A stretch of DNA of 64,000 bases, from the NCBI RefSeq assembly GCF_012641475.1, contig NZ_JABAIL010000001.1:930001-994000 (forward strand), written 5' to 3'. Position numbers and translations under genes: made by a program. This document shows positions 8,662-17,304 of the stretch, piece by piece (within the stretch, counting starts at the first letter, position 1; each line of letters begins with the position of its first letter). Source of the stretch: Flammeovirga agarivorans. GTDB lineage: Bacteria > Bacteroidota > Bacteroidia > Cytophagales > Flammeovirgaceae. The notes below the pieces were generated by a model. The model was not told the origin of the DNA. It worked only from the letters and a program-made list of their open reading frames with translations, and did no database searches.

Positions 8662-11600
8662 TTATTTCAACGTACGTTTTGTTTCTGTGATTTCGAATGC
8701 TTCTACAACGTCACCAACTTTGATATCATTGTAGTTTGCGATGCTAAGACCACATTCGTAACCGAATTTCACTTCGTTTACATCGTCTTTGAAACGCTTA
8801 AGAGCACCGATTTCTCCGCCTTCAGTACCACCGTAAATAACAACACCTTCACGGATTAAGCGGATTTTAGAGTTACGCTTGATGTAACCATCTGTAACGT
8901 AACAACCTGCAACAGTACCCACTTTCGAGATTTTGAATACTTCACGAACCTCAACGTTACCAACAATTTTCTCTTCCGTATCTGGCTCAAGAAGACCCTC
9001 CATGGCAGCTTTAACATCATCGATAGCGTTATAGATTACTGAGTAATGACGTACTTCAATACCTTCTTTCTCAGCTAGCTTTCTTGCATTTGGAGTAGGA
9101 CGAACTTGGAAACCAATGATCATCGTTGGGTTCTCCTTATCGGCAGCAGCTAAAAGGATATCTGATTCAGTAAGGGCACCAACACCTTTGTGGATAATTC
9201 TTACTTCAACTTCGTCATTCGACAGTTTCAATAATGAATCTGATAATGCTTCCACTGAACCATCCACATCACCTTTGATGATTAAGTTCAATTGTTGTAA
9301 CTCACCTTGAGCAAGACGCTTGAATAGGTCTAAGTTAGGACGTTGAGAAGCTCTTAAGCTTTGCTCACGTGATAACTGCTCACGCTTGTTAGCAATTTCT
9401 CTTGCTTCACGTTCTGTATCAAGTACATTCAGTTTATCACCTGCTTGAGGTGCACCTGAAAGACCTAGTACCTGAACTGGAGTAGAAGGACCAGCTTCTG
9501 CTACTCTGTGTCCTCTATGGTCAAGCATTGCTTTCACTTTACCATAGTAACCACCAGCTAGCATTACATCACCAACTTTCATTGTACCAGCTTGTACTAA
9601 TACAGTAGCTAAGTAACCACGACCTTTGTCTAATGATGCTTCAACTACAGTACCAACAGCGTTCTTATTAGGATTAGCTTTTAATTCTAATACTTCAGAT
9701 TCTAGAAGTACACCTTCTAAAAGCTCATCGATACCCTGACCAAATTTCGCAGAGATTTCGAATGCTTGGTATTTACCACCCCAATCTTCAACAAGGATAT
9801 TCATTGCTGAAAGTTGAGTTTTAATATTATCTACATTCGCATTTGGCTTATCTACCTTGTTAATCGCAATAACGATAGGTACTTCAGCTGATAATGCGTG
9901 GTTGATTGCTTCTTTTGTTTGAGGCATCACGTTATCATCGGCAGCTACAACGATAATTGCAACGTCAGTAACTTTTGCACCACGGGCACGCATCGCTGTA
10001 AAGGCTTCGTGACCTGGAGTATCTAAGAAGGCAATTTTCTTACCTGTCTTAGTTGTTACATCGTATGCACCGATGTGCTGTGTGATACCACCTGCTTCAC
10101 CATCAGCTACGTTTGCATCACGGATGTAGTCAAGTAATGACGTTTTACCGTGGTCAACGTGACCCATGATTGTTACAATTGGAGCTCTTTCAAGTAAGTC
10201 TTCTGGCTTATCTTCTTTTTCTAAAGGTGCATCTACTTCTTCTTCAGCAGAAGCGAATTTAGGTTCGAAGTTAAATTCAGCACAGATTAACTCAATTGTT
10301 TCTTTATCAAGACGTTGGTTGATGGATATAAACATACCACTGTTCATACACGTCATGATGATATCTGCAACAGGAACATCCATCATGTTTGCTAAGTCGT
10401 TTGTAGAAACGAACTCAGTAACCGTTAAGATATGTTGTTCAGCTGCTTCTCTTTGTAAACGTGCTTCTTGTTCAGCCTCACGTTTATTTTTCTTCGCTTG
10501 TTTATGCTTACCACGAGTTGATTTAAAACCAGATTGGTTCAACTGTTGGTTCGCTCTCTTCATTCCTGATTGGATATCCTTTTCAGAAGGTTTACCCTTC
10601 TTCTTATTGCCTCCTTTCTTATTGCTACCTTGTCCTCTTTGAGAAGTAGCATCAGCATTACGGAATGTTTTTTCTTGGTTGCCGCCTTGGTTACCACCTT
10701 GGTTTCTGTTACCGCCTTGGCCACCTTGGTTTCTGTTACCACCTTGACCGCCTTGGTTTCTGTTACCGCCTTGGCCACCTTGGTTTCTGTTACCACCTTG
10801 ACCACCTTGGATTCTGTTACCACCTTGGCCACCTTGGTTTCTGTTACCGCCTTGACCACCTTGGTTTCTGTTACCACCTTGGCCACCTTGGTTTCTATTA
10901 CCGCCTTGGTTTCTATTGCCACCTTGGCCACCGCCTTGTTTAGCTCCAGATTCAGAATTTCCTACAGGAACTCTTTTCTTCTTGCGTTGTTTCTTTTGGC
11001 CACCTTGGTCATCAGAAGAAGCAACAGGACGTTGTTTTTTCTTACGTCTGTTTTCAAAAGAAGAAAGATCGACTTTACCTACTACAGTAAGTCCTTTTAA
11101 CTCGTCTGCCTTAGCACTGATAGCAGCGTCTTCCTTTTTAGCATCTGCAGAAGGCTGAGCTTCGTTAGCAGGGGCTTTGCTAGCTACCTTTTCGTCTTGC
11201 TTCGGTGCAGCTTTTTCTTTGTTTTCGTTCTTTTTCACTTTTTCAGTAGGTTGCTCAGGTTTTGGCTGAGCTTTTGGCTCTTCTTTCTTTGGAGTAGCTT
11301 TAGGCTGTTCTGGTTGAGCCGGTTTATTTGGCGTTTCTTTAGCCTTTGGAGGCGTAGAAACTTTGTTTTCTTGTTTCTTCGGAGCTGGTGCTTCTGGTTT
11401 TGGAGCAGTTTTTTCTGCTTTCTTTTCAGGAGCTTTGTTTGCTGGTTTTTGAGATTTAGCCTTTTGAGAATCCAAATCAATTTTTCCAACTACTTTTAAG
11501 CTAGGTCTTCCGCTGTACGATTCAGCTTTTTCTTCTTTCTTTTCTTCCTTTTTAGGTGCAGAAGGAGCAGACTCAGCTTTTTCATCAGGATTACTGTTTT

Positions 11601-11898
11601 TAATGATCAGATGATCCTCTTCCTTATCTGTTGTTTTTGGTCTATTTGATTTTTTAGACTCAATAACTGTATTCCCTACTTTAGAAGAAATAGAGATTTG
11701 TGATGCCTCTTCTTTGTCTTGCATAGACTTGGCATTCATTTTCTTAAGCAAAGCAAATTGCTCTTCTGTGATCTTAGCATTTGGAGATGAAGATTCAATT
11801 TCAATGTTCTTCTTCTTCAGCTGCTCGATCAAGGTCGAGTGTCCTACGTTTAATTTTTTGGCCGCTTGGCCTAATCTGATCATCTTTTGATCTGCCAT
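8662..11898 (-). CDS. infB: Translation initiation factor IF-2
   Basis: GTPase that places fMet-tRNA on the 30S subunit and promotes 50S joining. The chosen start at 11898 gives 1078 residues beginning [16 protein letters not shown], the usual IF-2 N-terminus, with AAGGA 6 bases upstream. A 37-codon in-frame extension to 12009 has no IF-2 character and is rejected. Layout: IF2_N helical domain (1-60), a long charged Lys/Glu/Pro/Ala linker (about 90-300), a Gly/Asn/Gln repeat tract (about 322-408), a second IF2_N domain (near 500-550), and the G domain with P-loop GHVDHGKT at 579-586, DTPGHEAF and NKVDKPN. Domains II-IV run to the end. It is the third gene of the conserved rimP-nusA-infB order. 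The disordered N-terminal half is long, as in many Bacteroidota. Confidence 0.98.
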   Translation of the reverse strand: MADQKMIRLGQAAKKLNVGHSTLIEQLKKKNIEIESSSPNAKITEEQFALLKKMNAKSMQDKEEASQISISSKVGNTVIESKKSNRPKTTDKEEDHLIIKNSNPDEKAESAPSAPKKEEKKEEKAESYSGRPSLKVVGKIDLDSQKAKSQKPANKAPEKKAEKTAPKPEAPAPKKQENKVSTPPKAKETPNKPAQPEQPKATPKKEEPKAQPKPEQPTEKVKKNENKEKAAPKQDEKVASKAPANEAQPSADAKKEDAAISAKADELKGLTVVGKVDLSSFENRRKKKQRPVASSDDQGGQKKQRKKKRVPVGNSESGAKQGGGQGGNRNQGGNRNQGGQGGNRNQGGQGGNRNQGGQGGNRIQGGQGGNRNQGGQGGNRNQGGQGGNRNQGGQGGNRNQGGNQGGNQEKTFRNADATSQRGQGSNKKGGNKKKGKPSEKDIQSGMKRANQQLNQSGFKSTRGKHKQAKKNKREAEQEARLQREAAEQHILTVTEFVSTNDLANMMDVPVADIIMTCMNSGMFISINQRLDKETIELICAEFNFEPKFASAEEEVDAPLEKEDKPEDLLERAPIVTIMGHVDHGKTSLLDYIRDANVADGEAGGITQHIGAYDVTTKTGKKIAFLDTPGHEAFTAMRARGAKVTDVAIIVVAADDNVMPQTKEAINHALSAEVPIVIAINKVDKPNANVDNIKTQLSAMNILVEDWGGKYQAFEISAKFGQGIDELLEGVLLESEVLELKANPNKNAVGTVVEASLDKGRGYLATVLVQAGTMKVGDVMLAGGYYGKVKAMLDHRGHRVAEAGPSTPVQVLGLSGAPQAGDKLNVLDTEREAREIANKREQLSREQSLRASQRPNLDLFKRLAQGELQQLNLIIKGDVDGSVEALSDSLLKLSNDEVEVRIIHKGVGALTESDILLAAADKENPTMIIGFQVRPTPNARKLAEKEGIEVRHYSVIYNAIDDVKAAMEGLLEPDTEEKIVGNVEVREVFKISKVGTVAGCYVTDGYIKRNSKIRLIREGVVIYGGTEGGEIGALKRFKDDVNEVKFGYECGLSIANYNDIKVGDVVEAFEITETKRTLK
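10678..10935 (-). repeat. In-frame 27-bp tandem repeats inside infB encoding GGQGGNRNQ units
   Basis: The + strand shows repeated CCGCCTTGG / CCACCTTGG / TTTCTGTTA blocks. On the coding strand they form about seven copies of a 27-bp unit encoding GGQGGNRNQ, with shorter GGNRNQ or GGNQ units at either end and one variant copy (Ile for Asn). All copies keep the frame. Such tracts expand and contract by slippage, and here that would change only the length of the flexible linker in IF-2. The copy number may differ between strains. Confidence 0.9.
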
Positions 11899-12019
11899 AT
11901 AATCCTTTTCGTAATACTTTGTTCGTAACCTATTGCTATCACAGCAATTAATCAATAATAAGCTTAAAGCTTGACAAAGTGTTTTATGACGAACTTTACA
12001 TATTAACACTTCTAGATTG

Positions 12020-12027
12020 CAAAGATA
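12020..12027 (-). promoter_or_regulatory. Candidate internal promoter (-7 element) for infB
   Basis: On the - strand TATCTTTG matches the Bacteroidota sigma-A -7 consensus TAnnTTTG. No clear TTG is found 19-21 bases upstream. If used, transcription would begin near 12013 with a leader of about 115 bases before the infB ATG at 11898. The basis is a consensus match only. Confidence 0.35.
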
Positions 12028-12170
12028 TAAGTTACTTTCTTAAAACTTAAATTTAATTGCAAATCAAATCGACCTTTTTGCACTTATTATAGTTAATATT
12101 CCAATTTATAATACAAAAATAGAATTTTCAGCCCTCTTTCTGCTTACAAATTGTTGGAATAACATAATTA

Positions 12171-12200
12171 AAGGAGGTCATTTTTATTAATAACCTCCTT
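12171..12200 (-). promoter_or_regulatory. Hairpin between nusA and infB, possible partial terminator or processing site
   Basis: Perfect 8-bp stem AAGGAGGT / ACCTCCTT with a 14-base loop, 40 bases past the nusA stop codon on the - strand. It is followed on that strand by TAATTATG rather than a full T-run, so termination would be weak. The right place for tuning infB relative to nusA, but the function is inferred. Confidence 0.4.
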
Positions 12201-12240
12201 CAAAAAATATTTTTTATCTAAAAAACGGAGAATTTAGAGA

Positions 12241-13788
12241 TTACTTTTTGATAGCAGCTAATACTTCATCAACTGTTTCTTCTTCTAAATCTGTTTTTTC
12301 GATCACTTCTTCTCTTGTTAAAGATGTTACATCGATAACTGTAGCTAAACCAACATTTTTGAATTCATCGATAATCCACTCTTCAATTACGTTTTTGTAT
12401 TGGTCAAGGCTCACTGCATTTTCTTTTGTATCCGCTTCTTCGTACTCTTCAATGTCATCAGAGTAGTCGATAAGATCTTCTAAATCTTCATCGTCTTGAT
12501 TGGCATTGTTTTGAGCTCTACCGTTACCACCTTTTTGGTCTTCCTCGAATTGTCTCTTCATCACTTCCATAATAGCAATGATAGTTTCTTCTTCAAGTTC
12601 AGTTCTACGCTCAAGCTCTGTAACGGTGTGGTCAAGAACGGCACCTGCAGTATCTAAACCAATACGCTTGAATTCATTTAACATCCAGTCATCAAACATA
12701 TCGTTGAATTCCATTACATCATAGTCCATGTCGTCATCTTGACCTTCCATGATTTCTCTAAATACGTCGATTTCGTAACCAACTAATTTAGAGGCTAACT
12801 TGATGTTTTGGCCATTCTTACCAATAGCTAATGAAACTTGATCTTGAGGTAAAGTTACTTCAACACGCTTCTCTTCGTCATTGATTTTAATACCAGCAAT
12901 ATGAGCAGGGCTTAATGCTCTACGGATCATTAAGTCTAAGTTCTCAGTGTAGTTGATAACATCAATGTTTTCGTTTTGTAACTCACGTACGATAGAGTGA
13001 ATACGAGAACCTCTCATACCTACACATGCACCTACAGGGTCAACTCTTTCGTCGAAAGATTCTACAGATACTTTTGCTCTTTCACCTGGCTCACGTACAA
13101 TGTTTCTGATAGCGATTAAACCATCAAAAATTTCAGGTACTTCGTTTTCAAATAAAAGACGTAAGAATAGAGGAGAAGTACGAGACAATACAATTTTAGG
13201 GTTGTTATTGTTCATTTCTACTCTATCAATTACAGCGCGGATATGATCACCTTTTCTGTAACGGTCTTTAGGAATCATCTCGTTTCTTGGTAGAGATAAT
13301 TCGTTGTTATCTTGGTCGATGATGATAAACTCTCTGTGTAAAGTTTGGTATACTTCACCCATGATTAATTCACCAACACGCTCTTTATATTGATCGAAAA
13401 GAACTTTCTTTTCTAAATCTTTTACTTTTTGAATTAGTGTCTGACGAGCAGTTTGAACCATTCTTCTACCGAAGAAATCAATTTCTACTGCTTCAGCTAC
13501 TTCCTCGTCAACCTCGAAGTCTTCTTCGATTTTCTTTGCATCAGTTAAATGAATTTGAGTCTGAGCATCAAAGTCCTCAGCATCATCAGCGACAATTTGA
13601 CGGTATCTCCAGATTTCTAAGTCACCAGCATCAACGTTAATAATTACGTCAAATGTAGCGTCATCGCCATATTGCTTACGAATCATTGTTTTGAATACAT
13701 CCTCTAGGATTTTGATCATAGTAGGACGGTCAATGCCTTTCATTTTGGCAAATTCCTTAAACGATTCGATTAATTCTGAACTGTTCAT
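12241..13788 (-). CDS. nusA: Transcription termination/antitermination factor NusA
   Basis: RNA-polymerase-associated factor controlling pausing, termination and antitermination. Order of domains: NusA N-terminal domain (1-130), S1 domain (about 135-205), and two KH domains. The first KH contains GMRGSRIHSIVRELQNENID followed by ALSPA. The second contains the GxxG loop in IGKNGQNIKLAS. Two related acidic helical repeats follow near 365-410 (WMLNEFKRIGL..ELERRTELEEETI) and 465-515 (WIIDEFKNVGL..EEVIEKTDLEEETV), separated by an acidic low-complexity linker. They resemble the AR1/AR2 repeats of E. coli NusA. The length of 515 residues fits a two-repeat form. It lies 39 bases after rimP in the same operon. 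Confidence 0.98.
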   Translation of the reverse strand: MNSSELIESFKEFAKMKGIDRPTMIKILEDVFKTMIRKQYGDDATFDVIINVDAGDLEIWRYRQIVADDAEDFDAQTQIHLTDAKKIEEDFEVDEEVAEAVEIDFFGRRMVQTARQTLIQKVKDLEKKVLFDQYKERVGELIMGEVYQTLHREFIIIDQDNNELSLPRNEMIPKDRYRKGDHIRAVIDRVEMNNNNPKIVLSRTSPLFLRLLFENEVPEIFDGLIAIRNIVREPGERAKVSVESFDERVDPVGACVGMRGSRIHSIVRELQNENIDVINYTENLDLMIRRALSPAHIAGIKINDEEKRVEVTLPQDQVSLAIGKNGQNIKLASKLVGYEIDVFREIMEGQDDDMDYDVMEFNDMFDDWMLNEFKRIGLDTAGAVLDHTVTELERRTELEEETIIAIMEVMKRQFEEDQKGGNGRAQNNANQDDEDLEDLIDYSDDIEEYEEADTKENAVSLDQYKNVIEEWIIDEFKNVGLATVIDVTSLTREEVIEKTDLEEETVDEVLAAIKK

Positions 13789-13827
13789 ATCTGCAAATGT
13801 TTTGTTGTTATGTTTTATGTGTAAAAA

Positions 13828-14343
13828 TTAATTGAAAGAAACCTCAATTACCGTTTGTTCGATATCTGAGAAAGGAATTTCCATCTCTTTAATTTCTACT
13901 TTCTTTTTTCCTTTTTCTTTGATTTCAGCATCAATAATAATGCTTTCTTCATTGACTACTTTTAGCTTTCCAGTAAACTTAGTATCGTTTTTACGAGTTA
14001 CTTTTACCTTACGGTCAATATTTTTAACGTATTGACGGTGTAATTCAAGAGGTTCACCTACTCCTGCAGAAGTAACTTCAAAAGTATACTCATCTTTGAT
14101 TAGCTCTCTTTCATCAAGCTCTCTACCTACAGCTCTTGAAACAGAAGTAACTTGTTCGATTGTTACTCCATTGTCTCCATCTAAAATGATGAGCACTTTT
14201 AAGCGTCGCATGCCTTTTGCTTCAATTTTCACAATGAAAGTTGATTCATCAGGTAAGTTTTGCTCAGCGATTTCTCTTATTTGTGCAGCTAAATCCATTA
14301 TTTTTTCTTCAATTATTGAAATCTTTTCAGAAAACAACATCAA
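13828..14343 (-). CDS. rimP: Ribosome maturation factor RimP
   Basis: Needed for maturation of the 30S subunit. The N-terminal alpha/beta domain has the pattern RLKVLIILDGDNGVTIEQVTSVSRAVGRELDE, then YTFEVTSAGVGEPLELHRQYVKNIDRKVKV, which matches the family signature for the end of domain 1 and start of the SH3-like domain 2. Length is 171 residues from 14343. An alternative start at 14298 (MDLAAQIREIAEQ) would give 156 residues, closer to the family norm, and the sequence does not decide between them. It is the first gene of rimP-nusA-infB. Confidence 0.94.
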   Translation of the reverse strand: MMLFSEKISIIEEKIMDLAAQIREIAEQNLPDESTFIVKIEAKGMRRLKVLIILDGDNGVTIEQVTSVSRAVGRELDERELIKDEYTFEVTSAGVGEPLELHRQYVKNIDRKVKVTRKNDTKFTGKLKVVNEESIIIDAEIKEKGKKKVEIKEMEIPFSDIEQTVIEVSFN

Positions 14344-14436
14344 GCTTTTCTTAATGTGGAATGAATATCAATTATTTTTATTTGATAGTCAATGATTTAA
14401 TGGTGATCATTTCCGTTTTTAAGAAAAAATGACAAA

Positions 14437-14466
14437 CAAAAAAGGGAGACGATTTTCGCTCCCTTC
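14437..14466 (-). terminator. Intrinsic terminator downstream of the cytochrome c gene
   Basis: On the - strand a 7-bp stem AAGGGAG / CTCCCTT with an inner CGA/TCG pairing, followed by TTTTTTGTTTG. It lies about 70 bases past the stop codon of the cytochrome gene and upstream of rimP. Confidence 0.75.
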
Positions 14467-14533
14467 TAGATGCTTTCCATGATGTTGTCACAAAGATAGA
14501 GATAACATCTAAAAATGCAATAAATTTTTTGTG

Positions 14534-15178
14534 CTACTTTCTTAGTGTTAACACATAATTAGCCAATGCCTCTAAATCTGAATCACTGATCTGAGTTTTG
14601 TTGTATTCTGGCATGTAAACACCTTTACCGTTTCTTACAACATTTTTAATACCGTCAAGATCTAATTCGCTTTCAGATAATTTTGCAGCACCACTTCTTT
14701 GTGCATCACCGTTTGGTCCATGACAACTTAAACAAGTTTTTCCATATACTTTTTGACCTTGTTTTTCTATTTCTGTTAGACCTTCTGAAGATACTTCTAC
14801 AGCAGGTGCGTTAGTCATTGCTTTACGTTGCTTAGCTTTGTGCATTTCTGCCATTCCATAAGCCATTGTTAAGCATAATAATGAACCTAACATCATAACC
14901 TTGTTGCTCTTCTTTGTCGCAATTACTGCTAATGGAATAGAGGCCACCACTAAGCCGAATTTAATCCATAATGCAGTTGAGATGACAATATCCGAAGCGA
15001 ATATCATATATAAGCCTGTAGCCAAAAATGAAAATGAAACGATCATTTCTGGTACTTTGATCACTTTACGAAACTTCTCGAATGACCCTTGATTTACAAA
15101 AAGTAAAATCGTCTTAATTAAGTAGATAAGGAAAAAAAGACTTACTACAATTCTGTGCGTTAAAATAACGTGTGACAT
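14534..15178 (-). CDS. Membrane-anchored cytochrome c with N-terminal four-helix SirB-like domain
   Basis: Two-part protein of 214 residues. The first 120 residues form about four hydrophobic helices resembling the SirB family of small membrane proteins. The C-terminal 80 residues are a class I cytochrome c domain with haem-binding C149-x-x-C152-H153 (CLSCHGPNG) and the likely Met ligand in GVYMPEY near residue 193. The domain would face the periplasm and carry electrons. No oxidase genes are next to it. The first helix may double as a signal anchor. The cytochrome assignment is secure, while the SirB-like label rests on pattern only. Monocistronic with its own terminator. Confidence 0.85.
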   Translation of the reverse strand: MSHVILTHRIVVSLFFLIYLIKTILLFVNQGSFEKFRKVIKVPEMIVSFSFLATGLYMIFASDIVISTALWIKFGLVVASIPLAVIATKKSNKVMMLGSLLCLTMAYGMAEMHKAKQRKAMTNAPAVEVSSEGLTEIEKQGQKVYGKTCLSCHGPNGDAQRSGAAKLSESELDLDGIKNVVRNGKGVYMPEYNKTQISDSDLEALANYVLTLRK

Positions 15179-15304
15179 TGCTGAAACTGAGATGTTTATT
15201 TGAACTAAAGTTTATTATTTGCGTGTTGATGAATGCTCTTTCATCTACTAATGCGTTGCAATATGCATCATAATTATTAAAACTTGAACATAATTAAATT
15301 GTTT

Positions 15305-16426
15305 TTACATGATGCCTGCTAATTGGGTTCCCACTTCAGAACCAATAGCAACTCCCATTCCTCCCATTCTAACTCCTATACCGATTCGATCTGATAATAA
15401 CTTAACAATAGGAGCCTTTTGGTCCCCAAATCCCATAATTCCAGACCATCTCATATCTATTGTAAAATCATTTTTAGGTAGAATAACTTCTTTTAATAAA
15501 GATTCTAATTGCTGTTGAATATATGGAGTCGTTTGAAGAGATGTTGTAGTTTCTCCTTCATAATCGAGATGTCTGCCTCCGCCAAAAAGGACACGATCTC
15601 CAACGTTTCTAAAATAATAGTAGCCTCGATCATAATGGAAAGTGCCTTTAAAAGGAAGATTTTGAATAGGGGAGGTTATTAAAACCTGACCTCTTCCTGG
15701 GTTGACGTTAAGTTGAGGTAATAAACGGTTGGTAAACCCATTGATACAAATACAAAGTTGTTCAGAATAAAAATCAACTTTTTGTAATTCATGATGTGCC
15801 TGTACAATGACTCTGTTTTCTTCATCATAGAAATCAATGACTTCTACCCCCGTTATAATTTCAATGTCTAATTGTCTTGCTTTACTTAAAAGACCTTTCA
15901 TCATTTTTCCGGTATGGATTTGCCCTTCAAACTGATTGAAAAGTAATTGTTGGACATGGGCATTTGAAAACTTGAATGCTGCGATTTTATCACTCACGTT
16001 TAAAAAAACGGGTGCTTTAAAAATCGGTTCTAATAATTTATTGACTTCTTGTAGTTGATCTAAGTAATGTAATTGTTCATTACTGATTAATTCATATCCA
16101 CCGTATTGATGGTAATCAAATGGAAAGTTGGTCAACCGGTTCTTTAACTTTTCCAGACCCTTATACCTTTTCTCTACAGTACTTAAAACAATATCCTCAC
16201 TATAATGCTGTAGATCGTCAATGATTTCGGTAAGGCTTCCAAAACAGGCAAAACCTGCATTTTTTGTACTTGCCCCAGTCGGAAAAATCCCTTTTTCTAA
16301 AATTAGGACTGATTTCGAAGGGTTTTTCTCTTTAAATTCAATAGCAGTGCTTAAGCCTACAATACCACTACCTGCAATAATCAAGTCGTATTGAATAAAG
16401 CTGTCTTTCTCCCAGAAGCTAATCAT
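15305..16426 (-). CDS. FAD-dependent oxidoreductase, DAO (D-amino-acid oxidase/glycine oxidase-like) family
   Basis: Cytoplasmic flavoenzyme of 373 residues. The N-terminal Rossmann motif GSGIVGLS lies near residues 19-26, followed by acidic LILEKG at the end of strand 2 and GASTKNAGFACFGS, typical of DAO-fold oxidases acting on amino acids, sarcosine or hydroxyacids. The C-terminal region has GFGDQKAPIV and GIGVRMGGMGVAIGSEVG, the conserved FAD-binding end. No signal peptide. No catalytic partner gene is close by, so the substrate cannot be named. The sequence begins MISFWEKDSFIQYDLIIAG. A later start is not available. Confidence 0.85.
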   Translation of the reverse strand: MISFWEKDSFIQYDLIIAGSGIVGLSTAIEFKEKNPSKSVLILEKGIFPTGASTKNAGFACFGSLTEIIDDLQHYSEDIVLSTVEKRYKGLEKLKNRLTNFPFDYHQYGGYELISNEQLHYLDQLQEVNKLLEPIFKAPVFLNVSDKIAAFKFSNAHVQQLLFNQFEGQIHTGKMMKGLLSKARQLDIEIITGVEVIDFYDEENRVIVQAHHELQKVDFYSEQLCICINGFTNRLLPQLNVNPGRGQVLITSPIQNLPFKGTFHYDRGYYYFRNVGDRVLFGGGRHLDYEGETTTSLQTTPYIQQQLESLLKEVILPKNDFTIDMRWSGIMGFGDQKAPIVKLLSDRIGIGVRMGGMGVAIGSEVGTQLAGIM

Positions 16427-16540
16427 GTGTTTGTTTGGTATAGTAAATGTGTTGTTTAACTTTATTGTGGTTTATCTTTATGATTGGTAGATAAATCGTT
16501 TCTATAAGTTACAAAAGATAGCGTAAACTTTACTGATTCT

Positions 16541-17116
16541 ATGGCAACGAAGATTGTAAAAAAAGGCAAAGGAATAAAGTTACAGGAAGTAGCTGCAAAT
16601 AAGCTTACTAAAGTGAAAGTAGGTTTAGGTTGGGAAGTACGAAAAGGCGGGCAACTCGATTTGGATGCTTCTGTTTTTATGTTGGGTAAAGATAAAAAAC
16701 TACCTAGTGATGAATACTTTGTGTTTTATAACAACCTTCAGTCACCCGATGGAATGGTACGTCATAAAGGTGACAACAGAACAGGAGATGGAATTGGAGA
16801 TGACGAAGAGATTTTACTTAACCTTCCATATATAAGTCCAATGGTACATGAATTACGTTTTGTGGTAAGCATTTATGATGCACAAGCTAGGAGACATAAT
16901 TTCGGTAACCTTGAAGAAGCTTATATTAGAATGATCGACTTGGAAACAGGAGGAGAGATTCTTCATTATGATTTAGATGCAGAGTTTAGTGATGATACAG
17001 AAGTGGAGTTCGCTAAACTGGTAAGAGATGGTGACGGATGGCAGTTTGTACCTACTGAGTTGGGAACGAAAATAGGACTGCAAGGTTATGTAGATCGCTT
17101 TATTCCAGAGCTATAG
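16541..17116 (+). CDS. TerD-family calcium-binding stress protein
   Basis: 191-residue TerD/CABP domain protein. The domain-defining VGLGWEVRKGGQLDLDASVFML lies near residues 28-50. The metal-binding loop DNRTGDGIGDDEEI and the strand LRFVVSIYDAQARRHNFGNLEEAYIRM follow. Proteins of this family occur in tellurite-resistance and chemical-stress gene sets, but here it stands alone without terA, terB, terC, terE or terZ. A single TerD outside a ter operon is usual in Bacteroidota. Role unknown beyond the family. Divergent from the FAD oxidoreductase, with 114 bases between them. Confidence 0.88.
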   Translation: MATKIVKKGKGIKLQEVAANKLTKVKVGLGWEVRKGGQLDLDASVFMLGKDKKLPSDEYFVFYNNLQSPDGMVRHKGDNRTGDGIGDDEEILLNLPYISPMVHELRFVVSIYDAQARRHNFGNLEEAYIRMIDLETGGEILHYDLDAEFSDDTEVEFAKLVRDGDGWQFVPTELGTKIGLQGYVDRFIPEL

Positions 17117-17304
17117 AAACAGAGTGAAATTTAATTTTCATAGTGATTTATAACAAAAAGTAGACTTTTAGTTAAAAAAATATGTTACAATATTGGACTT
17201 CTTGTTGGGGGTCTTATAAATTATTTACATCTTCGCAGTCTATTACACCCACTGTCCTAAGACAAATTTTTAGAGGGAATTAACTGCAAATACAGCATAT
17301 AAGC

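Larger units (their letters stand above)
11899..12240. other. nusA-infB intergenic region, 342 bases
   Basis: Long for an operon junction. It holds the infB ribosome-binding site next to 11898, a candidate -7 element at 12020-12027 and a hairpin at 12171-12200, all described separately. No RNA gene or credible protein gene was seen. The 37-codon open stretch in frame with infB (11899-12009) has a composition unlike IF-2 and begins right at the predicted transcript start. Confidence 0.6.

Noticed and set aside
10678-10935. CRISPR-like regular repeats
   Set aside because: Units are directly joined, 27 bp, in frame and translated in infB. There are no unique spacers.
10166-11158. Several long open frames on the + strand opposite infB, including Leu/Thr/Val-rich and Leu/Gly/His/Tyr-rich ones
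   Set aside because: They are reverse readings of the 27-bp repeats and Lys/Glu-rich linker of infB. Repeats without stop codons keep all frames open. No promoter or family match.
11899-12009. 37-residue N-terminal extension of IF-2
   Set aside because: Cys- and Leu-rich, unlike IF-2. The typical start [13 protein letters not shown] has an AAGGA site. A -7 promoter element lies just before the upstream ATG.
16541-17116. Tellurite-resistance ter operon
   Set aside because: Only a single TerD-domain gene is present, and neighbours are unrelated metabolic genes.
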